64,000 bases of DNA from Bifidobacterium breve (GTDB taxonomy: Bacteria > Actinomycetota > Acidimicrobiia > Acidimicrobiales > Acidimicrobilacustridaceae). Of the stretch, positions 7,421 through 16,515 are shown one piece after another. Position 1 is the first letter of the stretch. Each line of letters begins with the position of its first letter. The stretch lies in assembly GCA_945878725.1 (NCBI GenBank), contig CAMCTY010000007.1, positions 1-64,000 on the forward strand. Direction: 5' to 3'. Both the position numbers and the translations under genes were made by a program. The notes under the pieces were generated by a model, which did no database searches, was not told the DNA's origin, and saw only the letters and a list, made by a program, of their open reading frames with translations.

Positions 7421-9688
7421 CTAGATGACGAACACGAAGACGCCGGCAAGAACGACTGCACCGGCGAAGAGGATTGAGGCGTACTGCTGAACCTTGCCTG
7501 TCTGGATCCGTCGAAGGAGCTGACCAGCGCCTTCGGAAACGGATCCAGATCCGTTCACTGCACCATCGACGACAAGTTGATCGATGTCTTTGTAGACAAA
7601 ACCGGCGGAAACCCTGGCGACAGTGCCGACACCGTTTACCACCCCGTCGAGCACGTTCTGGTTAACCCAGTTCGATGCACGAGCCAGCGGGCCCTTCGTC
7701 GCTCCTGCGATGCCATCGGTGTAGATGGTGTCGAGGTAGTACTTGTTCGCGAGGAACCCGTAGCCGGCGCGGGCCAAGCCGCTCCTGCTGGTCAGACCGT
7801 GAGGCCCGCGGTTCTTCGCGTAGTACTGGTAGACGAGGAAGAAGCCAGTAGCGGCGAGAATCGTCGAGACGATTGCCAGCCACGGCGTGAACTCGGCGTG
7901 CTGCAGCGGCGGGAAGGCAAACGTCGGTTCGACATAATGTTCGAACCTCGTTGTAAAGCCACCGGGCAGTTTCAGGCCGAAGAAGTTGGTCGGTAGGTTC
8001 GTGAACCCGAGGAACACGGCGCAAGCCGCGAGGATGACGAGCGGGACAGTAATCACCTTGGGTGATTCGTGGGGCTTTGCATGGCCCCGGTAATTGCCCC
8101 AGAAGGTCATCCAGTAAGCACGCCCCATGTAGGCAGCCGTCATGAATGCGGTGATGAGACCGAACACCAGCATCAGCGTGTAGGCCTTTTCTTGACCGTT
8201 CGCGGCGCCGGCGAGGATCTCGTCCTTGGACCAGAAACCTGCGAGCGGGAAGATGCCAGCGAGCGCCAGCGTGGCGGCGAGGAAGGTTGCGTGCGTGATC
8301 GGCATCTTCTTGCGAAGGCCGCCCATCTCCCTCATGTCGAAGGTGTGATGGCAGGCGTGACTCACCGAACCGGCACCAAGGAACAGGCAGGCCTTGAAGA
8401 ACGCGTGCGTAAAGAGATGGAAGACGCCGGCCGTCCATGCGCCAACGCCGAGGGCCATGACCATGTAACCGAGTTGGGAGATCGTTGAGTAGGCGAGCAC
8501 CTTCTTCAGGTCGGTCTGCACGAAGGCAAGGAGACCGCCGATGATGGTGGTGAAGCCACCGATGAACGCCACGTAGTGCAACGAACTCGAACCAATACCA
8601 AGGCCGGCAAAGAAGACGCCGTAGAGACGGGCGATGAGGTACACGCCAGCGACAACCATCGTCGCGGCGTGGATCAACGCCGAGACCGGAGTCGGGCCGG
8701 CCATGGCATCCGGCAACCAGGTATGCAACGGGAACTGGCCTGATTTCGAAGTGACACCACCGAAGAGACACAACCCACCCACAAGAAGCAGGGTCGTGTT
8801 TGCTGCACCGGAGAGTGCGTACTCATTGATGTGAAGCACGTTGAAGCTGTTTGCGCCTGCGGCGAAGAACGTGATCGCTACACCGATGATCAGACCCATG
8901 TCGCCGACACGGTTGGTGAGGAATGCCTTCAGCGCGGCGTCAGAGTTCTTCTTCTCTTCCCACCAGTGGCCAATGAGACCAAACGAACAGACGCCAACTA
9001 ACTCCCAGCCCACCAACATCTGCAAGGTGTTGGAGCTCATGACGTAGAAGAGCATCGACGCCGTAAAGAGCGAAAGGAAGGCGTAGTAGTGGGTGTAGCG
9101 GATGTCGCCGCGCAGGTACTCGGTTGAGTAGATGTGCACGAGCAGCGAGATGATGCAGACCGTAATGAGCATCATGGCCGTGAGACCATCGACAAGAGTT
9201 CCCGCTTCGAACGAGATACCGCCGATTTGGAACCATGTGACTGTCCGAACAACCGGAGGAACTGCTCCGTGCTCTTCCGATCCGTGCTCTTCTGACGCTG
9301 CCGCTCCTGCCGCACTCTCCGTTTCGGCCGAAGCGATCTCCAAGGCGATGGGCGTGATCTTCGGTGTTCCGGATGCGGAAGCGGCGGTCTCACCCGAGTC
9401 ATCGGTCGCGGCGTTGGCTTCGGCCTCGACGGTTTGCGCGTCCTGCGGGGTCAGGCCGTTGGCCTTGACGATTTCCTGCGCGAGCTTTTCGCCGGTCGGC
9501 GGATTGTTTACGCGGTTGATCCACTGCCCGGCGACAACCACCGAGAACAACAGACACAACGAGACGGCCGCGATTCCGATACCGGCGGTGGCTCGGGTAC
9601 CGGCACGCTTGCCGAAGAAAAGAATGATGAGGAACGACAACGCCATGATGGCGGGGACGATCCAGACCTTGTCGAGGAGTTCAGGCAT
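7421..9688 (-). CDS. nuoL: NADH-quinone oxidoreductase subunit L with long insertion, 11-subunit complex
   Basis: A 755-residue NuoL, about 100-140 residues longer than usual. The core has SGQFPLHTWLPDAMAGPTPV and STISQLGYMVMA, and the C-terminal lateral-helix region is present. The extra length comes from an insertion at about residues 58-148, between the second and third predicted helices, rich in Ala, Glu, Thr and Ser and without hydrophobic segments; by topology it should lie outside the membrane. GTG (9691) and ATG (9688) starts are adjacent; I give the ATG. It follows nuoK by 11 bp. NuoL is the distal proton-pumping subunit of complex I. Confidence 0.95.
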   Translation of the reverse strand: MPELLDKVWIVPAIMALSFLIILFFGKRAGTRATAGIGIAAVSLCLLFSVVVAGQWINRVNNPPTGEKLAQEIVKANGLTPQDAQTVEAEANAATDDSGETAASASGTPKITPIALEIASAETESAAGAAASEEHGSEEHGAVPPVVRTVTWFQIGGISFEAGTLVDGLTAMMLITVCIISLLVHIYSTEYLRGDIRYTHYYAFLSLFTASMLFYVMSSNTLQMLVGWELVGVCSFGLIGHWWEEKKNSDAALKAFLTNRVGDMGLIIGVAITFFAAGANSFNVLHINEYALSGAANTTLLLVGGLCLFGGVTSKSGQFPLHTWLPDAMAGPTPVSALIHAATMVVAGVYLIARLYGVFFAGLGIGSSSLHYVAFIGGFTTIIGGLLAFVQTDLKKVLAYSTISQLGYMVMALGVGAWTAGVFHLFTHAFFKACLFLGAGSVSHACHHTFDMREMGGLRKKMPITHATFLAATLALAGIFPLAGFWSKDEILAGAANGQEKAYTLMLVFGLITAFMTAAYMGRAYWMTFWGNYRGHAKPHESPKVITVPLVILAACAVFLGFTNLPTNFFGLKLPGGFTTRFEHYVEPTFAFPPLQHAEFTPWLAIVSTILAATGFFLVYQYYAKNRGPHGLTSRSGLARAGYGFLANKYYLDTIYTDGIAGATKGPLARASNWVNQNVLDGVVNGVGTVARVSAGFVYKDIDQLVVDGAVNGSGSVSEGAGQLLRRIQTGKVQQYASILFAGAVVLAGVFVFVI

Positions 9689-9699
9689 CACGGCGCGAA

Positions 9700-10014
9700 T
9701 CAGCCCTTCAGCAGATCGACATCATTGATATCGATGCTTTGGCGGTTGCGGTAGATCAACAACACGATCGCCAAACCAACGCCAACCTCTGCGGCTGCGA
9801 TGGCGATGACGAACAAGGCGAAGACCTGCCCGGACATGTTGGACACATCGTTGGCGTGCCACATGGCACCGAACGCAACGAGGTTGATATTGCATGCATT
9901 GAGAATCAGTTCAATCGACATCAGCACAAGCACCGCGTTCTTGCGGGCGAGTACTCCATAGATGCCGATGCAAAAAAGGACAGCGCCGAGGAAGAGGAAT
10001 TGGTTGACAAGCAT
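9700..10014 (-). CDS. nuoK: NADH-quinone oxidoreductase subunit K, 11-subunit complex
   Basis: A 104-residue protein with three predicted membrane helices. The second helix contains the conserved acidic segment [18 protein letters not shown] and the third contains [18 protein letters not shown] with its conserved glutamate, both features of NuoK/MnhC-type subunits in the proton path of complex I. The ATG overlaps the nuoJ stop by one base, which implies tight translational coupling. The length matches the family. Confidence 0.96.
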   Translation of the reverse strand: MLVNQFLFLGAVLFCIGIYGVLARKNAVLVLMSIELILNACNINLVAFGAMWHANDVSNMSGQVFALFVIAIAAAEVGVGLAIVLLIYRNRQSIDINDVDLLKG

Positions 10015-10523
10015 CAGTCGCGCCTAGCCAGAACGATGGCGCCAATGAGCGCAGCCAACAGGAGTACGGAGATCACTTCGAACGGCAGTAGATACGTCGA
10101 GAAGATCGAATCGCTGACCTCGGCGGTGCGCTGGACAAGCAGATCGCCGATTTCCTGATCGCCGAAGCCATCCCAGAGCGAGTAACCGAGAAGCCCGAGC
10201 ATGGCTACACCGATGACGCCGGCACCAACCTTCGGGATCGTTCCGTTGTCGAGATCCTCGTCGGTTCCGGTCTTGGCTCGGGTGAGCATGATCCCGAAGA
10301 GGAACAGCACGATGATCGCACCGAGGTACACAAGAACCTGGGTGACAGCCACAAATTCGGCGGCAAGCAAGATGTACTGGGCGGCAACACCGGCAAGGAC
10401 AACCACGAGCCACAGGGCCGCGTGCATGAGGTTCTTGCACGTGACGACACGGATCGCGCCAAACACGATAAGTGCCGCGATCACATAGAACGCAATGTTC
10501 TGGGCAACGAGGAGAGCAAGCAT
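10014..10523 (-). CDS. nuoJ: NADH-quinone oxidoreductase subunit J, 11-subunit complex
   Basis: A 169-residue membrane protein with about five predicted helices and the family segment [21 protein letters not shown] near residues 54-74, the pi-bulge helix of NuoJ that couples quinone reduction to pumping. It is bounded by nuoI, sharing its stop/start region, and by nuoK. It is shorter than the NuoJ of the 14-gene cluster (217 residues), which carries a C-terminal tail. Confidence 0.95.
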   Translation of the reverse strand: MLALLVAQNIAFYVIAALIVFGAIRVVTCKNLMHAALWLVVVLAGVAAQYILLAAEFVAVTQVLVYLGAIIVLFLFGIMLTRAKTGTDEDLDNGTIPKVGAGVIGVAMLGLLGYSLWDGFGDQEIGDLLVQRTAEVSDSIFSTYLLPFEVISVLLLAALIGAIVLARRD

Positions 10524-11026
10524 CAGTCCCGGGGCACCTTCTTGACCTTGGCTTCCGATCCGGCTTCATAGGCCTCGAAGTCCGGGACCGTTTCCATCCA
10601 CTGTGCCAGACGGCTCTTGTCGTGAAGGAGATCCGCGATGCGCACTTCGGAGTACTCGTGTTCCGGGCTCCAGAAAAGTGCATCGAACGGGCACACTTCG
10701 ACGCAGATCCCGCAGTACATGCAGAGCGAGTAATCGATGTCGAACCGGTCAAGTTCGTTCTTCTGACGGGGCTTGCCGCCTTCGCGTCGCGGCGGAGCCA
10801 CGTACTTGTGGGCCTCGATGAAGATGCACCAGTCGGGACATTCCCGGGCGCAGAGCATGCACGAGGTGCAGTTCTCTTCCTTGAGCGAGATGACACCACG
10901 GGCGCGTGCCGTTGGCATCTCGCGCTCATGCGGGTACTGAATGGTCTGCGGCCCCGACTTGAGCGTCTTGACCATCTCGCCGAATGTGACACCGAGACCC
11001 TTGATGAGACCAGGAACCTGAGGCAT
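10523..11026 (-). CDS. nuoI: NADH-quinone oxidoreductase subunit I, 11-subunit complex
   Basis: A 167-residue iron-sulfur subunit with two CxxCxxCxxxCP motifs, CTSCMLCARECP (about 65) and CMYCGICVEVCP (about 112), which hold clusters N6a and N6b that carry electrons to N2 in NuoB. The ATG at 11026 is chosen over an upstream in-frame start because it overlaps the nuoH stop (TAATG). In this cluster no NuoE, NuoF or NuoG is encoded, so NuoI is the outermost electron-accepting subunit visible. The C-terminal part, after the second motif, is charged. Confidence 0.96.
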   Translation of the reverse strand: MPQVPGLIKGLGVTFGEMVKTLKSGPQTIQYPHEREMPTARARGVISLKEENCTSCMLCARECPDWCIFIEAHKYVAPPRREGGKPRQKNELDRFDIDYSLCMYCGICVEVCPFDALFWSPEHEYSEVRIADLLHDKSRLAQWMETVPDFEAYEAGSEAKVKKVPRD

Positions 11027-12063
11027 TAGAGCACCACCTTTAGGACGGCCGTGACCACGATGTTCAACAGCGCGAGCGGAATCAAGAACTTCCAAGCGAA
11101 ACTCTGAAGCTGATCCTCGCGGAGTCGCGGATAAGTAAAGCGCACCCAGAAGATGAGGAATGCAACAGCCATCACCTTGCCGAAAAGGACTGCGGGGCCG
11201 AGAACGTAATACCAGTCACTGTCGACGGGAAGCCACGGGACGGCCCAACCACCGAGGAACAACACCACTGCGATTCCGGCGAAGACGAAGGCCGTTGCGA
11301 ACTCGGCAAGGAAGAAGATCAGGAAACGGAAGCCCGTGTACTCCACCTGATAACCGCTGACGATTTCGGACTCGGCTACCGGCATGTCGAACGGTGGTTG
11401 CGTGAGTTCAGCCTGCACAGCGGCGATGAAAATGAAGAAACCGATGAACTGCGTCAGGATGAACGGGTTCCCGATCGCGGTAATTCCAAAGACTGCGCCG
11501 TCATTCTGGGAAAGCACGATGCCGTTGAGGCTCATCGTCCCGGCTTGGATGACAACACCAACGACGGCGAGAACCATCGGAAGCTCGTACGCAATCAACT
11601 GCCCGGCGGCGCGCAACGCCCCCATGAGCGAGTACTTGTTGTTGGAGGCCCAGCCGGCCATCAACACGCCGATAACCGAGAGCGATGAAACGGCCAAGAC
11701 GTAGAACACGCCCACATCGAGATCCTCGACAACGAGGTGCAGCGAGGAAGGAAGCGCCACGTAGAGCAGGAGCGTTGATGCGAGCACGACGAGCGGCGCG
11801 GCCTTGAACACCCAGAGATCGGCGCCGTTCGGAGAGATGTCCTCTTTCTGGAGAAACTTCACACCATCGGCGAGGAGCTGGAGGGTGCCTCGCGGGCCGG
11901 CTTCCTGCGGGCCGAGACGGCTCTGCATCCAACTCATGATCTTGAACAGGAAGACCACGCCAAGAATGAGCGCGGTTGTTGGAACCACGGCACCGATGAC
12001 GAGCACCTTGATGACTGTCGACAGCCAATAAGGCGGCGCGAACGCCGCAAGAAGAGGGGTCAT
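11026..12063 (-). CDS. nuoH: NADH-quinone oxidoreductase subunit H, 11-subunit complex
   Basis: A 345-residue membrane subunit with about eight helices that forms the quinone chamber with NuoB and NuoD. Family landmarks are the first loop MQSRLGPQEAGPRGTLQLL, LADGVKFLQKED, and the loop QPPFDMPVAESEIVSGYQVEY with its conserved acidic residues. The start codon overlaps the nuoD stop by 4 bp. Length is normal for NuoH, and shorter than the 403-residue NuoH of the other cluster. Confidence 0.96.
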   Translation of the reverse strand: MTPLLAAFAPPYWLSTVIKVLVIGAVVPTTALILGVVFLFKIMSWMQSRLGPQEAGPRGTLQLLADGVKFLQKEDISPNGADLWVFKAAPLVVLASTLLLYVALPSSLHLVVEDLDVGVFYVLAVSSLSVIGVLMAGWASNNKYSLMGALRAAGQLIAYELPMVLAVVGVVIQAGTMSLNGIVLSQNDGAVFGITAIGNPFILTQFIGFFIFIAAVQAELTQPPFDMPVAESEIVSGYQVEYTGFRFLIFFLAEFATAFVFAGIAVVLFLGGWAVPWLPVDSDWYYVLGPAVLFGKVMAVAFLIFWVRFTYPRLREDQLQSFAWKFLIPLALLNIVVTAVLKVVL

Positions 12064-13235
12064 CGGTCGATGTCACCCAGGATGAAGTAGAGGCTTCCGA
12101 GAATCGAGATGAGATCGGGCACATAGGCGCCACGCGCCACCCACGGAAGAACCGAGATGTTGTTAAACGATGCCGAGCGGATCTTGACCCGGAACGGAAC
12201 GAGGTCGCCCTTGGACACGATGTAATAACCCATCTCGCCAAGAGGATTCTCGGTGGCGACGTAGGCCTCACCTTCGGGAACCTTGATGATGCGCGGCACT
12301 TTGGCCATTACGGGACCGGCGGGGATCGTCGTCAGCAATTGCTTCACGATCTTCGCGGCCTCGCGGGTCTCCTGGAGACGGACCCACGTGCGGGCGAACG
12401 CGTCGCCATCGGGATGAGTCCAGACTTTCCAGTCGGCCTGGTCGTAGACAAGGCCAGGAGGACAACTGTCGCGACGCAGATCCCAGTCGACACCCGAAGC
12501 GCGCAGGTTGGCGCCGGAGAGGCCGTAGGACAACGCCACATCAGCAGGGATGACTCCGATACCGCGGGTACGAGACTGGAAGATCTCGTTGCCGACAAGG
12601 AGGTTTTCCATCTCGTCACAGAAGGCAAGGAGTTTGTCCATGGCCACCTGCGAATCGGAGATCCAGCCCTTCGGCAGATCGTCCTTGAGGCCGCCGATGC
12701 GGTCGAAGTTCGGATGGAAACGCCCGCCCGTCGCCGCTTCAATCTGATTGAGAACGAATTCACGGTCGCGGAATGCGTAGAAACCAGCGGTCATGCCGCC
12801 AAGCTGAAGCCCGAAGTCTCCGAGGAACAACGAGATGTTGGCCACGCGGGACATCTCGAAAAGGATCGTGCGGATCCACTGAGCGCGCGGCGGCGCTTCC
12901 ACTCCCATGAGTTTTTCGGCCGCAAGGATGAACGGGACCTCGTTGGCGAAACTGCCAAGCCAGTCGATCCGGTTGATCAGCGCATTGATCTGCGGATACG
13001 TGCGAACTTCAACGATCTTTTCGTAGCCACGGTGCATGTAGCCACAGATTGGTTCGGCCGAGATGACCTGTTCGCCGTCAAGCTTCGCAACGATGCGCAG
13101 CGTGCCGTGGGTCGCGGGATGCTGCGGACCCATGTTGAGGGTCATGCCCTCGGATTCGAAATCGATGTTGACTCGGTTGTCTGTCGCCTCGGCAACAAGC
13201 GAAGAAATGTCGTCACGATCACTTACTGCGGTCAT
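12060..13235 (-). CDS. nuoD: NADH-quinone oxidoreductase subunit D, 11-subunit complex, with altered quinone site
   Basis: A 391-residue 49-kDa-type subunit. NMGPQHPATHG (residues 34-44) has the conserved quinone-site histidine. In the partner motif, normally RMDY or RLDY, the sequence reads NRIDW: Trp92 stands where the essential quinone-binding Tyr is in Thermus Nqo4 (Tyr87) and human NDUFS2 (Tyr108). Arg69, in YMHRGYEK exactly 23 residues earlier, matches human Arg85, the site methylated by NDUFAF7; a MidA/NDUFAF7 gene ends this same cluster. The protein otherwise looks intact. It overlaps nuoC and nuoH by 4 bp each. Whether the complex still reduces quinone cannot be told from sequence. 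Confidence 0.95.
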   Translation of the reverse strand: MTAVSDRDDISSLVAEATDNRVNIDFESEGMTLNMGPQHPATHGTLRIVAKLDGEQVISAEPICGYMHRGYEKIVEVRTYPQINALINRIDWLGSFANEVPFILAAEKLMGVEAPPRAQWIRTILFEMSRVANISLFLGDFGLQLGGMTAGFYAFRDREFVLNQIEAATGGRFHPNFDRIGGLKDDLPKGWISDSQVAMDKLLAFCDEMENLLVGNEIFQSRTRGIGVIPADVALSYGLSGANLRASGVDWDLRRDSCPPGLVYDQADWKVWTHPDGDAFARTWVRLQETREAAKIVKQLLTTIPAGPVMAKVPRIIKVPEGEAYVATENPLGEMGYYIVSKGDLVPFRVKIRSASFNNISVLPWVARGAYVPDLISILGSLYFILGDIDR

Positions 13236-13933
13236 TCGCTCTCACCCTCTTCGTCATCAATTGCTCCACCGGGCATCGGTTCGACATCCACGATGCCGGG
13301 CCACGGGCGCACGCGCCGAGCCAGCAGAGGAAAGTCCTTGCGCATGGGGTGACCCTGAAAGTCGGTGGGTAGATACATGTTGATCATGTTGGGATGACCG
13401 GCGAACGAGATGCCGAACATCTCCATGACCTCGCGCTCATGCCAGTTCGACCCTGCGAAGACAGATGTCCACGTGGGAGCGGTGAGATCATCATCAGGCA
13501 CGTCGGTTTTGAAATGGATTCCCATGCCATCGGCGAGGGAATAGAGACGGGCGATGATCTGGAAACGAGTTTCGCCGCCGGCATAGCCGTGGGTCATCGG
13601 GCCGACCTCTTTGGCCGGAGTACCGGAAACGATGAGATCTTCCTGAGCGTCCATGTCGCGGCCGAACGGTGACGGCAACCAGTCGATGGCCGAGACGTAA
13701 TCGAAGAAGACATAGCCCATGGCTTTGGCAGTCTCGGCGGTCTCGCGCCAGACCGACCGGTCGACACGGATCCAGAGATCGTCACCGGCGCGGATGTGCG
13801 AACCGAGTACGCCCTCGCCGAGGCGAGCGGTGAATTCGGCGAGCAGAGCTTCGCGTCGTTCGTCGACGATCGGCGTTTCGGCCGCGGTCGCGGCTTCAGT
13901 TTCGGTGGTGTCAGCCGATGACAATCGGATCAC
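13232..13933 (-). CDS. nuoC: NADH-quinone oxidoreductase subunit C, 11-subunit complex
   Basis: A 233-residue peripheral-arm subunit equivalent to the 30-kDa protein. The signature is the C-terminal [19 protein letters not shown] followed by a PMRKDFPL segment, which contacts NuoD. I chose the GTG at 13933 because the longer reading frame would overlap nuoB by 86 bp; a TTG at 13924 is another possibility. The N-terminal 25-30 residues are Ala/Thr/Glu-rich. The nuoD start overlaps its stop codon. Confidence 0.92.
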   Translation of the reverse strand: MIRLSSADTTETEAATAAETPIVDERREALLAEFTARLGEGVLGSHIRAGDDLWIRVDRSVWRETAETAKAMGYVFFDYVSAIDWLPSPFGRDMDAQEDLIVSGTPAKEVGPMTHGYAGGETRFQIIARLYSLADGMGIHFKTDVPDDDLTAPTWTSVFAGSNWHEREVMEMFGISFAGHPNMINMYLPTDFQGHPMRKDFPLLARRVRPWPGIVDVEPMPGGAIDDEEGESE

Positions 13934-14411
13934 CCTTCCAACGCTCAGCCATGTCTTCGTGGGCGATTCGCTCCTGAAGGAGGATGATGCCCTCAAGCAA
14001 GGCTTCCGGACGGGGCGGGCAGCCAGGTACGTAGACGTCGACCGGAATCAACTGATCCACGCCCTTCGTGACCGAGTAGCTGTCCCAGTACGGGCCGCCG
14101 CAGTTCGCACACGAGCCCATCGAGATCACGTACTTGGGATCAGGCATCTGCTCGTAGAGACGCACGACCGCCGGAGCGAGTTTGTCGGTCACGGTGCCGG
14201 CGATGACGACAAGGTCGGCCTGGCGGGGGCTGGCCGGGAACGGAATGACGCCCAAGCGCATGACGTCGTAACGCGGAGACGCGAACGCCGCTCCCATTTC
14301 GATAGCGCAGCACGCAAGGCCCCATTGGTAGGCCCAGATCGAGTACTTGCGGGAGATGTTGAGCAGCTTGGCCAGCGGCTTCGGAAGTTTTCCACTCTCG
14401 ACTAAGCCCAT
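13911..14411 (-). CDS. nuoB: NADH-quinone oxidoreductase subunit B, 11-subunit complex
   Basis: A 166-residue protein carrying all four ligands of cluster N2, the last iron-sulfur centre before quinone: the adjacent cysteines in GLACCAIEM, then [10 protein letters not shown], and [11 protein letters not shown]. The start ATG at 14411 overlaps the end of nuoA; a longer frame to 14522 would run deep into nuoA and is not preferred. The intact N2 site argues that this second complex is redox-active in spite of the NuoD change. Confidence 0.96.
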   Translation of the reverse strand: MGLVESGKLPKPLAKLLNISRKYSIWAYQWGLACCAIEMGAAFASPRYDVMRLGVIPFPASPRQADLVVIAGTVTDKLAPAVVRLYEQMPDPKYVISMGSCANCGGPYWDSYSVTKGVDQLIPVDVYVPGCPPRPEALLEGIILLQERIAHEDMAERWKGDPIVIG

Positions 14412-14776
14412 TGGAGCACCTTCTTTCGCCAGGCGTAGAGGAGGCCAAGTGCCAGAATCCCCACGAAAATGAGCATCTCCACAAGACCAAAAACCCCGTA
14501 GGACTCGAGTTGCGTGGCCCACGGGAAGATGAAGACCGCTTCGACATCGAACATCACGAAGAGAAGCGCATAGACGTAATAACGGATCTGGCTCTGCGAC
14601 CAGCCGCTACCAACAGCATCGACACCGGACTCGTACACGAGGTACTTCTGTTCCTGCGGACGCACCGGACGGAAGATCTTGCCGATGCCGAGGAGACCCG
14701 CGCCCAGGCCAACGCCGACTCCGGCGAAGATGGCAACGGTCAGGTACTGCCGTACGAAATCGGAGTACTCAGACAT
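14402..14776 (-). CDS. nuoA: NADH-quinone oxidoreductase subunit A, 11-subunit complex
   Basis: A 124-residue protein with three predicted helices and the NuoA signatures [12 protein letters not shown] and [22 protein letters not shown]; the long loop between helices one and two contacts the quinone channel. It is the first gene of the 11-subunit cluster and lies 71 bp downstream of the nuoN stop of the 14-subunit cluster. I see no convincing terminator in that gap, and no strong ribosome-binding site either, so read-through from the upstream cluster is plausible. Confidence 0.95.
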   Translation of the reverse strand: MSEYSDFVRQYLTVAIFAGVGVGLGAGLLGIGKIFRPVRPQEQKYLVYESGVDAVGSGWSQSQIRYYVYALLFVMFDVEAVFIFPWATQLESYGVFGLVEMLIFVGILALGLLYAWRKKVLQWA

Positions 14777-14847
14777 CGGTTGATGAGCCTAGTTTCGGGC
14801 CGTACACGGCATGAAATCCTTGGGGATGCGGGAGGGGCTGTCGGGAA

Positions 14848-16515
14848 CTATCGGTTGGAGACATTGGCGATCGGACGCTCGAACTGCACGAGTGCGGGTT
14901 GGGCATCACGTGCGGGTTTCACCAGCAGATCAGGCACGATGCCGTAGCCGATGGTCACCACGACACAGATCGTAAGAGCAATCCCCGCGGAAAGCGGGAT
15001 CCGGATTCGGGTCGACTGTGCGGGTTCCGGACCATCGTTGCCGTCATCGCCGCCCGACATGAACATGGCCACAATGACCCGCAGATACAGGAACGCCGAG
15101 ATGACTGCCGAAACCATCGCCACGATGGCCAGCGGCGTGCTGTGGGCGTTGACTGCTGCGGTGATCGCGTAGAACTTGGCGAAGAACCCGGCCGTGAACG
15201 GAATGCCGGCCTGCGCCAGAAGGAGGATCGTGAACGCGATCGCCAGTTGTGGATTCGAGCGCGAGAGACCCTTGTAATCCGACAACTGATGGTTGCCATC
15301 GCCGCGACCACCAACGAGAGTGGCGATTCCGAACGATCCGGCCACCATAAAGGTGTACACAGCCAGATAGAAAACGATCGCCGAGTTTCCTTGTTCGGAT
15401 CCGGCCTGAACTGCCATGAGGATGAATCCGGCGTGGCTGATCGACGAGTAAGCCAGCATCCTTTTGATGTTGCTCTGAACAATGGCAAGAGCCGCGCCCA
15501 CAACCATCGAAAGAATGGCCAAGGCGTAGATCATCGGCTTCCAGGTGGCGCCATAGTTCGAGAAGGTGAGAACGAAGATCCGCACGAGGCCGGCAAACGC
15601 AGCCGCCTTGACGCCAGCGGCCATCCAAGCAACCGCCGGAGTGGGGGCACCGTCGTAAACGTCCGGGCTCCACGCGTGGAACGGAACGGCCGAAACTTTG
15701 AAGGCGAGACCTACAAGAAGAAGACCGAGGCCAATGAGGAGCAATCCGTTCTGGACCGGAACTACCTGCGACATGAACATCTTGATCTCGACCAGATTCG
15801 TAGATCCGGTTGAGCCGTAAATCATGGCGATGCCGTATAAGAAGAAGGCGGACGAGAATGCTCCGAGGATGAAGTACTTCATCCCGGACTCTTGCGACTG
15901 CGAGCGACGCAGGTGCATGCCCGCCATCACATAGACCGCGATGGAAAGGGTTTCGAGTCCGATGAACAGAACGATCAGATCGTTCGACATGGCCATGATC
16001 ACGCCGCCGGCGGCGGAGATGAGCATCAGTACATAGAACTCTGGGCCTTCCATGTCTTCACGACGCAGATAAGCATTGGCCAGCAACGCAGCGAGGATCA
16101 CTCCTGCGCACAACGTGATGATCACGAAAATTCCGAAACCGTCGATGCCCACGGCACCGCCGACTGTCGAGAATGCGCCCGGCTGCGCGGGTGAGAGTTC
16201 CCACCCGAGCAACGAACTCCAGTTTTGAACGCGGGCCCAGAGGGGAACCGCGCTGATCGCAGCAGCAGCCGCGATCACGACCGTCACCGTCGAGAACAGA
16301 CCCCGCGGCGCCTTGCCGCGGAGGAACGAGGAGAACGTGAGTACGAGCAACCCGCCGACAAGCAATATCAGCATCGGGGCCAGCGCCCACCAGTCGACCG
16401 ACGGTCCGGCGAGACTGACTGTTCCTTCACGTGCCGATCCCGACGTCGAGGCTGCTGCGCCAAGAGCGTCTGTGAGCGGTTGGGTCTGGGCGAGAATTGA
16501 TCCGAGCGCGATCAC
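14848..16515 (-). CDS. nuoN: NADH-quinone oxidoreductase subunit N, 14-subunit complex
   Basis: A 555-residue antiporter-like subunit with about 14 helices. FKVSAVPFHAWSPDVYDGAP and YSSISHAGFILMA are the conserved channel segments. It starts at GTG 16515, overlapping the nuoM stop, and is the last gene of the 14-gene cluster. It is longer than the other NuoN (about 503 residues), with an extra N-terminal stretch of about 40 residues before the first family helix. Confidence 0.95.
   Translation of the reverse strand: MIALGSILAQTQPLTDALGAAASTSGSAREGTVSLAGPSVDWWALAPMLILLVGGLLVLTFSSFLRGKAPRGLFSTVTVVIAAAAAISAVPLWARVQNWSSLLGWELSPAQPGAFSTVGGAVGIDGFGIFVIITLCAGVILAALLANAYLRREDMEGPEFYVLMLISAAGGVIMAMSNDLIVLFIGLETLSIAVYVMAGMHLRRSQSQESGMKYFILGAFSSAFFLYGIAMIYGSTGSTNLVEIKMFMSQVVPVQNGLLLIGLGLLLVGLAFKVSAVPFHAWSPDVYDGAPTPAVAWMAAGVKAAAFAGLVRIFVLTFSNYGATWKPMIYALAILSMVVGAALAIVQSNIKRMLAYSSISHAGFILMAVQAGSEQGNSAIVFYLAVYTFMVAGSFGIATLVGGRGDGNHQLSDYKGLSRSNPQLAIAFTILLLAQAGIPFTAGFFAKFYAITAAVNAHSTPLAIVAMVSAVISAFLYLRVIVAMFMSGGDDGNDGPEPAQSTRIRIPLSAGIALTICVVVTIGYGIVPDLLVKPARDAQPALVQFERPIANVSNR

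Noticed and set aside
12339-13352. Open frame of 337 codons on the plus strand
   Set aside because: Antisense to nuoD and nuoC, both unmistakable genes; no family features.
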